This document shows positions 31,483 through 40,400 of a stretch of 64,000 nt of DNA, piece by piece. The stretch comes from Thiodiazotropha sp040506195 (GTDB taxonomy: Bacteria > Pseudomonadota > Gammaproteobacteria > Chromatiales > Chromatiaceae). A program made the position numbers and the translations under genes. The notes beneath the pieces were generated by a model, which made no database searches, was not told the DNA's origin, and saw nothing but the letters and a program-made list of their open reading frames with translations. Every line of letters starts with the position of its first letter. The stretch's first letter is position 1. The DNA is taken from contig JBEVXH010000007.1 in assembly GCA_040506195.1 (NCBI GenBank), positions 62,001 to 126,000 of the forward strand, given 5' to 3'.

Positions 31483-34404
31483 TCATTCTCTAGATGAGGG
31501 TACAACACGTAGCATTACAGATTCCCCATCTCTTATCACGGTCATCTCTGTCTCTTTGCCAGCCTTTAGTCCGGCCAGTGCGTTCATGAAATCGTGAATC
31601 GTCTCAATCTTTACACCGGCGAGTCCCACCAGGATATCACCGTTTTGGATGCCCGCCTTTTCGGCCGGTGCATTTTTGACCGCACCCTGCAGCTTGACCC
31701 CTTTGATTGCTTCATCCTGGCCATACGCAGGTATGGTGCCCAGATAGGCGCGTAGGTGTTTTCGTGATAGACCGCTATCCTTTCGCGTGACTACCAGATA
31801 GTCGGGTTCTGTTTCTGATCGCGCCAGGGATCGGGTGATACCCGCCATCAATTGTGCAACCCTTTGCATGCCTTCATAGTTGAGCTGGTCGGGTTTATCC
31901 CTCGGGGTCGAGTAGTCCTCATGAGCACCTGTAAAGGCATTCAGTATTGGGACGCCTTTCATATAGAACGGAGTCGAATCGGTCGGCAGGTAGGGGTCTG
32001 CTTTGGTCGCAATGGCAAGGCCCACCGGCACATTCCTCCGTTCTATCTCGCGGGACCAGGTATTGCTCGAGCCGGTTCCTTGCAGATAGAGTTTCTCCCG
32101 CAGGTGACCAATCATATCCATATTGAGATAGGCGCTGACCTTGCCGCTCAACATATCGCCATCGGACAGTTGGTCGACGAAGTGGACCGATCCGAGGGTG
32201 CCAAGCTCCTCACCCGACCAGGCCGAAAACAGAATGTCGCGTTGACTTCCCAGTTTGCCTGACTTTTTCAAGCCTGCGAGGTATTGGGCACTCTCCAGCA
32301 GGGCGGACACGCCGGATGCATTGTCATCCGCACCATAGTGGATCTTACCTCGCTCATTCTCCCTTGCGAGGGAACCCGATACCTCACCATGCCCAAGATG
32401 GTCCAGGTGGGCCCCCAGAATTACCGGTGCTTTCTGTGAGGGTGTATCAGCAGTCAGTCTGGCAATCACGTTACGCCCCCGACTTTTTTCCCGGATGATT
32501 GCAAGATTGGCGGAAAGGGCGATACCGGGTATGTTGAAACCTTCAACCGATTCCCCTTTGTCGAGTTCACGCTGCAGTTCTGCCAGGTTCCTATCGGCAA
32601 CAGCCAGGATTTGTGATGCCAGCTCATCGCTGACCGAGATGGCTGCAAGGGAGCTGCTTGCGCTCTTTGCATCCATCTCGAGATCCACCAATTGTTGTTT
32701 TGCTTCGGCCTCAGGGCCGGTTACCACAATCAGTCCCAGCGCGCCTCGTCGTTTGGCGACAGAGGCTTTGTAGGCCAAGTCGGAATAGTGAAGCAGATGA
32801 CGCCTCCAATTCGCGGGTACCGACTCCGGTTGATATCGAAATACCATAACCCACTTGCCTTCTATCTCCAGATCACCGTATGAGTCGTAGTCAGGTACTT
32901 CTTCCAGCCCTGGTGCGTCAATGCCATAACCCGCAAAGACGATGTCAGATTTTGCGATTTGCCCACTACGGCTTATTGCCAAAGGGAGCCAATCCTGATG
33001 CAGTCGGGTCGACTGCGCGTCGTTCAGGCCGGAAAATTCAAGGCTGTTGCCATCAGCCAAGGTAGCGTCCGTGGTAAATGAGAAGGATTGAAAGAACCCA
33101 TCATCGCCTGCCGGTTCAAGCCCCAATTGGCGGAATGCTGAAGCAATATATTCTGTTGCGCGTAACTCACCTTCACTCCCGGTGAGTCTGCCTTGCATCT
33201 CGTCACTGCTGAGTTGCATGACATGTTGGCGCAGATCTTGGCTGCTGATGGTATCGGAAGTTGTCGTCAGATTGGCGGAGGATACCCCATGTTTCTCATA
33301 ACCACCCTGATCATCAAGGCCTAACAGGCGGCGGGCTTCCTGATCGTTCCAATCGGCAAGAAAGATCTGACTGGTTTTATCGGAACCGCGTTTCGATGTC
33401 CATGAGAGTCGATCACCATCCGGTGAGAATACAGGCAGTCCGTCAAAACCCAAGCTATGAGTGACACGGACCGGCTTGTGATTACCTTGTGCATCCACTA
33501 AGTAGAGTTCGAAATTGGCAAAACCCTCCTGGTTGGAGGCAAAGATCAGGTAGTCGCCGCTGGGATGAAAGAAGGGCGCCCAGGACATGACGCCTGTATG
33601 GGTGAGCTGCCGTTCTTCGCCGCTGGCAAGATCCATAGTGAATATTTCAGCCTGGCTGCCATCCTCGGAGAAGCGGCGCCAGGTGATTTTACTGCCGTCG
33701 AAGCTGAAAAAGGGACCGCCGTCATAACCAGGTGAATCGGTCAATTGGCGTATATCAGAACCGTCGGCGTTCATCAGATAGAGATCCATCATGAACGATT
33801 TGTCGTGTTCGAAGAGCTTCTTGTCCGCCTCACTCATCTCACCGACATATGCTTGCCTGTTGGATGCAAAGACAATCTGCCGGCCGTCGGGAGAATAGGC
33901 GGCCTCCGCATCATAGCCGACAGTGTGCGTCAGATTTTTGCGTTTACCCGTGGTGACTTCCTGCTCGTAGATATCGAAAGTCCGATCATAGTCCCAACTG
34001 TAGCGGCGCTGCTGGCCGGAGGCTCTGAAATCAAGTTCCTGCTGCATCTTGCCGTGGGCGTCGGGATCGTCATGAGTGGATGCATACAGCACCTTATCAT
34101 TAGAAGGGTGTATCCAGGCGCAAGTGGTTTTACCGTACCCTGGGGATATGCGTTCCACATCGCCGCTCTCGAGGTCCATCAGGTATATCTGGTAAAACGG
34201 ATTGGCATCGTCACGCTCCGATTGAAAAATCATTCTGTTGCCATCAGCATTGAAATATCCTTCACCAGCCCGGCGGCCCTCGAACGTCAGTTGTCGTATA
34301 TGGAACAACAGGCTTGCTTCTGACTCAGTCTGAGCGGCTGCTAACGCGTGTACCGATGATAAGATCAATGATAGAAAGATGGCGCTGACAATACCCTTCA
34401 GCAT
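31483..34404 (-). CDS. TolB-propeller / M28 aminopeptidase / PDZ fusion protein
   Basis: Exported enzyme of 973 residues (signal peptide ending near ALAAA). The first third holds TolB-like WD40/PD40 repeats, for example AAYSPDGRQIVFASNRQ and PFFHPSGDYLIFASNQEG, likely a beta-propeller. A PA-like insertion and an M28 zinc peptidase domain follow. The metal-site segments are ILGAHLDHLGHGE, GADDNASGVSALLE and SAWSGEELGTLGS. A PDZ domain (about residues 895-970, NAPAEKAGIQNGDILVGLAG) ends the protein. It probably trims peptides in the periplasm or outside. Substrate unknown. It stands alone. Confidence 0.85.
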   Translation of the reverse strand: MLKGIVSAIFLSLILSSVHALAAAQTESEASLLFHIRQLTFEGRRAGEGYFNADGNRMIFQSERDDANPFYQIYLMDLESGDVERISPGYGKTTCAWIHPSNDKVLYASTHDDPDAHGKMQQELDFRASGQQRRYSWDYDRTFDIYEQEVTTGKRKNLTHTVGYDAEAAYSPDGRQIVFASNRQAYVGEMSEADKKLFEHDKSFMMDLYLMNADGSDIRQLTDSPGYDGGPFFSFDGSKITWRRFSEDGSQAEIFTMDLASGEERQLTHTGVMSWAPFFHPSGDYLIFASNQEGFANFELYLVDAQGNHKPVRVTHSLGFDGLPVFSPDGDRLSWTSKRGSDKTSQIFLADWNDQEARRLLGLDDQGGYEKHGVSSANLTTTSDTISSQDLRQHVMQLSSDEMQGRLTGSEGELRATEYIASAFRQLGLEPAGDDGFFQSFSFTTDATLADGNSLEFSGLNDAQSTRLHQDWLPLAISRSGQIAKSDIVFAGYGIDAPGLEEVPDYDSYGDLEIEGKWVMVFRYQPESVPANWRRHLLHYSDLAYKASVAKRRGALGLIVVTGPEAEAKQQLVDLEMDAKSASSSLAAISVSDELASQILAVADRNLAELQRELDKGESVEGFNIPGIALSANLAIIREKSRGRNVIARLTADTPSQKAPVILGAHLDHLGHGEVSGSLARENERGKIHYGADDNASGVSALLESAQYLAGLKKSGKLGSQRDILFSAWSGEELGTLGSVHFVDQLSDGDMLSGKVSAYLNMDMIGHLREKLYLQGTGSSNTWSREIERRNVPVGLAIATKADPYLPTDSTPFYMKGVPILNAFTGAHEDYSTPRDKPDQLNYEGMQRVAQLMAGITRSLARSETEPDYLVVTRKDSGLSRKHLRAYLGTIPAYGQDEAIKGVKLQGAVKNAPAEKAGIQNGDILVGLAGVKIETIHDFMNALAGLKAGKETEMTVIRDGESVMLRVVPSSRE

Positions 34405-34733
34405 TTACAGACTCCTTGGCTTTTTTTGTGTCGATGAGTTTACATTATTATTGTACATGCAAGACCCAACTGGGAGTATGCTTGCTTGGCGCACCCTGCA
34501 GGTTACTAATATTTATACTGAATTATGAAAACCGGCTGTGACTCTGGATTGGCATGGTTATTCATGAGTTGAGGAGATTGATATGAAATTGCTTGGGTAA
34601 GATACCAGTGAAGTCTGATAAAAAAACTTAGCCTTGAATGCATATTATTCGTCATACAAAGAGAATAGGTAACTGACCGCTTTTAGATTAATATGTCATG
34701 TAAAATTCACATCCTTGTAAAGGCCGATGATCA
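34405..34733. other. Divergent gap upstream of the TonB receptor
   Basis: About 330 AT-rich bases without a gene. A tiny frame of five codons (34583-34600) sits behind a strong GAGGAG; it may be a leader peptide or chance. I see no Fur box here. Confidence 0.3.
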
Positions 34734-34781
34734 TTGGGAATACTATTCATTAACCATTTAAAAATCATGGAAATGCTGAAG

Positions 34782-36809
34782 ATGAAATACTTGATGGTCG
34801 TGTGTATGCGACAAATGTTCGTACTTTTCTTTGTATTATCATCGATCTTTCTGATCAGACCGGTTTCGGCGAATGAACCTGTCAATAGTTATTATGATCT
34901 GTCGTTGGAAGATTTACTGAGTGTGGAGGTCACCTCCGCTTCCAAGAAGAAACAAAGATTGACTGAGGTTGCATCAGCAGTTTATGTCATCAGCAATGAA
35001 GACATCAGGCGCTCTGGTGTAACCAGTATCCCAGAAGCGCTTCGCCTGGCGCCGGGTATCAATGTGGCCAGGTTGGATGCAAATAAATGGGCCATCAGCA
35101 GCCGGGGTTTTAATAATCAGTTTGCCAATAAGCTCCTGGTATTGATCGATGGCCGTTCCGTTTATACGCCAGTCTTCTCCGGCGTATACTGGGATGTTCA
35201 GGATACCATGCTGGAGGATATTGACAGGATTGAGGTCATCCGCGGTCCAGGCGCATCTCTGTGGGGGGCAAATGCAGTCAATGGCGTTATCAACATCATT
35301 ACCAAACCTGCCAGTGAAACTCAGGGCGGCATATTGGTTGCCGGAGCGGGCGATGAGGAAAAGGCATTGGTGGGTCTGCGCTTCGGCAGTGAGCTGAATG
35401 CGTTCACACATGGTCGTTATTACCTCAAATTCAAGCGCACTGATAGCTTTTATGCGCCTGTTTTGGATGATCAGGCGGGTGACGACTGGGATAAGATACA
35501 AGCTGGTTTTCGGTTTGACGGCCAACCTGCTGATACGGATCGCTGGACCTTTCAGGGAGATGTCTATGAATCAGACGTAAACCAAAGAATCGACCAGTGG
35601 AAAGACCCCTCCGATCCTGCAAATATTGTTTTTGCGCCTTCTTTCTTATCACCTTTATCTAATGATAAGGTAGACGTTACTGGTTGGAATCTATTATCTC
35701 GTTGGGATCATATCTACGCCAACCAATCCAATTCCAGCCTTCAGATTTATTATGACCATACAAACAGGAAGGGTGTGGTCCTAGGGCAGGAGATCGATAC
35801 ATTGGATATCGATTTTAATCACAGAATACAGTTCAATGAGTCTCATGACTTTATGTGGGGTTTTGGCTATCGTTGGATCGATGCTGACTTCAGCAATACT
35901 TTCAATCTGATGTTGTCGGATGAGAACCGCATTGTAGATATTATAAGTGCCTTTATACAAGATGAAATTACACTCTTGCCTGACCGTCTTCTGTTTACTC
36001 TGGGTTCGAAATTTGAACACAATGATTTTACTGGCTTTGAAATACAACCCAGTGCACGACTGGCTTGGCTTTTGTCCGAAAACAGTACTTTATGGGGTTC
36101 GGTTTCCCGTGCAGTAAGAACCCCATCCTATGTGGAAGATGACTCACGTGTTGTGATCAATATTATCGGTCCTGCCGTTTTCTACACTAACGGTCGCGAT
36201 GATGTTGTTTCTGAAGAGTTGCTTGCCTATGAAATAGGTTATCGCATTAAACCAAAAGACAATATCTCATTTGAACTCGCAGTTTTTTACAATGATTATG
36301 AGAATCTGCAATCCATTGCTAACGGCCCCTCCCCACCAAACCTGGTGTTCGATAATCAGCTTGAAGCCAATGCCTATGGATTGGAATGGGTCATAGACTG
36401 GCGACCATTGGAGTGGTGGCAGCTGTCGGCAAACTACAGTTATCTCAGGATCGACGGTCAGTCTGACGAGAATTTACTGTTCAATCAAAATAAAGTCATT
36501 GAAGATGCCAGCCCAAACCATCAATTTACATTGAGATCCTCTATGGATTTGAGGCATCGTATCTCACTTGATTTCTGGTTGTATTATGTGGATGAGTTGG
36601 AGGCCAGTAGTATCCTTACTCAATTGGGTGTTCCGGAATACACCAGCTTCAACGCACATCTGGCTTGGCAGGCAAATGAGAATCTGGAGTTATCTGTAGT
36701 TGGGCAAAACCTGCTGGATGATCGACACAAGGAGTTTGTCGGGGCACAAAATCTGACACAAACAGAAGTTGAACGCACCATCTATGCAAAGGTCCGGTGG
36801 GAGTTTTAG
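34782..36809 (+). CDS. TonB-dependent outer-membrane receptor
   Basis: Outer-membrane 22-strand-barrel receptor, 675 residues from ATG 34782. The signal peptide is followed by DLSLEDLLSVEVTSASKKKQ, the lead-in of a distinct receptor group, then the plug domain with IDRIEVIRGPGASLWGANAV and GVINIITKPA. The barrel ends in VRWEF with a terminal Phe, as expected. The frame extends upstream to a TTG at 34734 without ribosome-binding support. It is followed at once by a YfiR-like protein and a giant c-di-GMP sensor. That context suggests signalling or uptake of an unknown ligand rather than simple siderophore import. No Fur box is seen upstream. Confidence 0.9.
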   Translation: MKYLMVVCMRQMFVLFFVLSSIFLIRPVSANEPVNSYYDLSLEDLLSVEVTSASKKKQRLTEVASAVYVISNEDIRRSGVTSIPEALRLAPGINVARLDANKWAISSRGFNNQFANKLLVLIDGRSVYTPVFSGVYWDVQDTMLEDIDRIEVIRGPGASLWGANAVNGVINIITKPASETQGGILVAGAGDEEKALVGLRFGSELNAFTHGRYYLKFKRTDSFYAPVLDDQAGDDWDKIQAGFRFDGQPADTDRWTFQGDVYESDVNQRIDQWKDPSDPANIVFAPSFLSPLSNDKVDVTGWNLLSRWDHIYANQSNSSLQIYYDHTNRKGVVLGQEIDTLDIDFNHRIQFNESHDFMWGFGYRWIDADFSNTFNLMLSDENRIVDIISAFIQDEITLLPDRLLFTLGSKFEHNDFTGFEIQPSARLAWLLSENSTLWGSVSRAVRTPSYVEDDSRVVINIIGPAVFYTNGRDDVVSEELLAYEIGYRIKPKDNISFELAVFYNDYENLQSIANGPSPPNLVFDNQLEANAYGLEWVIDWRPLEWWQLSANYSYLRIDGQSDENLLFNQNKVIEDASPNHQFTLRSSMDLRHRISLDFWLYYVDELEASSILTQLGVPEYTSFNAHLAWQANENLELSVVGQNLLDDRHKEFVGAQNLTQTEVERTIYAKVRWEF

Positions 36810-36866
36810 CATGATGCAGTATTGCATACTGGTTGGGCTGTAATTTTGATATATGTGCAGAAACTG

Positions 36867-37427
36867 ATGGGGTATCGAGCAAGAATGGCAGTTTGCATAC
36901 TGTTGCTAACCGCCATTCCATTGTCATCACATGCTGGAAGATCCCTATCGGAATACAGGCTCAAGGCGGCATTGATCTATCGACTGACGAAATTCGTCGA
37001 ATGGCCTGTGTTGTATTTAAACCAGCACCAACGAAGTTTTGGTGTCTGCTTGCTCGGTGAGGATGAATTCGGTAACGCCTTAGATGAGCTTGAAGAACGA
37101 AAAGTAAGAGGGCTACCAATTTCTGTTTATCGTTTCTCACAGTCCGGTGATATCAATAAGCAATGCCAAATTGTTTTTATCAGTAATTCAAAACGGGCTT
37201 TTGTCAGACAAATCCTGCAACGTATGCAAGGTATCCCAATACTGACTTTGAGCGATATGGCGGAATTTGCGGAGCAAGGCGGCATGCTGCAATTCACTAC
37301 CGGAAAAAATCGCATTGGATTTATTATAAATCTGGAGAGTGCAAAGCAATCAAGTCTGACCATTGCCGCACCTCTTGTGGAGCTCTCTACAGTTGTCAAT
37401 GCTGGACATGAAACAATAAAAGAATGA
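36867..37427 (+). CDS. YfiR-family (DUF4154) periplasmic protein
   Basis: Exported protein of about 186 residues. The signal peptide (MAVCILLLTAIPLSSHA) leads into SEYRLKAALIYRLTKFVEWP, the YfiR motif, followed by FGVCLLGEDEFG, a Cys-containing CQIVFISNSK and a late ILTLSDMAEFAEQGGMLQF. In Pseudomonas YfiR represses the diguanylate cyclase YfiN in the periplasm and its redox state matters. Here it sits between a TonB receptor and a GGDEF-EAL sensor. ATG 36867 or 36885 are both possible. It overlaps the next gene by 4 bases, so the two are translationally coupled. Confidence 0.85.
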   Translation: MGYRARMAVCILLLTAIPLSSHAGRSLSEYRLKAALIYRLTKFVEWPVLYLNQHQRSFGVCLLGEDEFGNALDELEERKVRGLPISVYRFSQSGDINKQCQIVFISNSKRAFVRQILQRMQGIPILTLSDMAEFAEQGGMLQFTTGKNRIGFIINLESAKQSSLTIAAPLVELSTVVNAGHETIKE

Positions 37428-40400
37428 AGCTTTTAACGAATATCAGTATCGCGAAAAAACTCAGACGCATTATCCTGATGATTACCGGTGGTGTGCTGAT
37501 CATTGCCTCATTGGTCTATGTGGGCATAGAAATCTACTACTATCGTAAGAATCTTGTTGAGCATATCTCAGTACTTGGGGATGTTATTGCAACAAACGTA
37601 ACGGCATCACTTGCTTTCGATGATCCTCATACAGCACAAAAAATACTGGATGCACTGCGTAAGGAGAAGGTTGTCAATCGCGCTATGCTATTTCAAATGG
37701 ATGGAAAGTTATTTGCCAGCTATGTCACAGGTACAAAGTATCAAAGCAATGCTGTAATGGAGGATCAGAAGTGGCTTGAAATCGCGCTATCCAAACAACA
37801 GGCTGTCAATCGTTATGATGAAGATAAACATGACTTGTTTACGCCGGTCATGCTTGAAAACGACCCCATCGGATACCTGTATATCGAATCCAGTCTGGTG
37901 CCGCTCTACAGTCAGATAGCGAATTATCTGCAATTAGTTTTTCTGTTGCTGGCCATATTGATGTCAAGTGTATATGTGCTTTCGTATTTTTTGCACCGTA
38001 GCATATCCAGTCCAATTCAACGCTTGGTTAATGGAATGCGTAGTGTTTCTAGGGAACAGGACTACAGCTTGCGACTCACGCCTGGCGATAATGATGAGAT
38101 TGGTGCCATTATTGAAGGATTTAATGAAATGCTCACTCAAATAGAAGGACGTGACATTTCATTGAACTCCTATCGGGAAGAGCTTGAACAGCGAGTGAAT
38201 GAACGAACAGCCAGTCTGTTGAAAGCAAAGGATGCGGCGGAAGCGGCAAGCCGGGCCAAGAGTGAATTTCTCGCCACCATGAGCCATGAAATACGTACTC
38301 CTATGAATGGAGTATTGGGTATGACTGAGCTCTTGTTGGATGTGGGTCTGGATGAGCATGCAAAACGGCTAGCCCATACTGCCCACCGTTCTGCTGAAAC
38401 ATTACTGAGTGTAATCAACGATATTCTGGATTTCTCCAAGATTGAAGCCAATAAACTCCAGCTGATACATGAGGAATTCAACTTACGTCAGTTGTTGGAA
38501 GAAACACTGGAGATGGTAACCGAGCAAGCTCATCGCAAGGGTCTGGAACTTTTACCTAAGCTGCCACTGGATTTGCCTTTGAGGGTATATGGTGATCCGG
38601 CGAGACTGAGACAAATCATCGTTAATCTATTGGGTAACGCCGTCAAGTTCACCGAGCAGGGAGAAGTAAGTCTCTCGGCCTGCGTCAGCAGAGGAAATCC
38701 AGAGCAACATAATTTAAGCATTGAAGTGTCTGACACCGGACCAGGTATCAAACCCACACAGCAAGAGTTCATATTCAAGGCATTCAGCCAAGCTGACAGT
38801 TCAACAACTCGTCGCCACGGTGGTACCGGACTGGGGCTTGCAATTACAAAACGCCTGGTATCGTTGATGGGAGGCCAGCTTGGGTTGGAGAGCGAACCCG
38901 GTAAAGGTGCAATTTTCAGATTTAATATTCCGATAGTGTTGGCTCAGGATTCAGAACCGGAACAGAGCAGTCTTCAAAGCCTGCAAGGCATCAAAGTCTT
39001 GATTGTAGATGACAACGATATCAATAGGGAGATTTTGCATAACCAGGTTGTGGACTGGGGTATGTGCAATGGAAGTTGTGCCTCCGGTGATGTCGCACTC
39101 GATATGTTGCGAGAGAGCGCTAAACAAGGGCAGCCCTATGAAATTATACTGCTTGACTGGCACATGCCGGGTATGGACGGAGTAGAACTGGCACGCAGAA
39201 TTCTGGTCGAGTCGTCAATACCTCGACCGTATGTGATTATTCTGAGTTCAAGCGGCTTCGATCCCAATGCGCCGTTATTGGCTGATGCTGGTATAGCAGC
39301 ATTTCTACCGAAACCTGTGCGTCAACAGCATTTATTGGAAACAATGTGCGACATGAAGAATCGAAAACCCGATTCTCATGAATTGGAAGTCAAATCTACG
39401 ACCAAACTTAAAGGCCGGATTTTGGTAACCGACGATAACTTGGTTAATCAGGATGTCACTCTAAGTATGCTGCAGGCACTGGGTTGTGAAGCGGACCTCG
39501 CTGAGGATGGGACTACTGCACTGGAATTGGCGAGCCATACGGCCTATGACGCGATACTAATGGATTGCCATATGCCGGTTATGGATGGATTTACTGCAAG
39601 CAGTCTGATTCGGCAGTCGGAATTAAATAGTGATAGAGATAGAGTACCTATCATTGCAGTGACTGCTGATGTACAAAAAGGCATTCAGGAACAGTGCAAA
39701 AAAGCAGGTATGGATGACTATATCGGTAAACCGTTTAGTCAGGCACAGCTTGCACGGATCTTGAGAAAATGGCTACCCGAGCAGTCGCTGATCGATGAGC
39801 CGTCAGAGTCTGATGCTGAATCTGAGATCCACAGCGAAAGTGACATCCTCGATCAAAGCCAATTACGGCAACTGAGAGAATTGGGCAATAAAAGCGGTCG
39901 GGATGTACTGGGTAAATCTATTGCTATTTACCTGCGTCAGACTCCAGATGATGTCAGCCGTCTGCAATCGGCCCTTGATGCGCGTGATGCAAAAGAAATC
40001 AGGGCCATTGCGCATTCGCTGAAGTCTGGAAGTGCCAATCTTGGTGCAACTCGTTTCTCAAAGCTTTGTGCTGAGTTGGAACTTCTGGCCAGAAATGATC
40101 AACTTGCTCACGCACCCGATCTAATTGCAAATATCCAGCAATCACTTCCTGATGTACTGTCGGCTATGGCAGCAGTAGGGACGGGGGATGTTCCTGCCAG
40201 AAAGGAAATGTCTGTGCAATCGAGCTCCAGTGCAAAGCTATTGATTGTGGATGATGACCCGGTTTTTCGTATGTCAGCGACTGAAGCTCTTAGTGATGCG
40301 GGGTTCTTAGTAACAGAGGCAGAAAATGGTCAGCAAGCCCTGAGCTGTCTACAGAATGTACAACCTGATCTCATATTATTGGATGCATTGATGGACGGCT

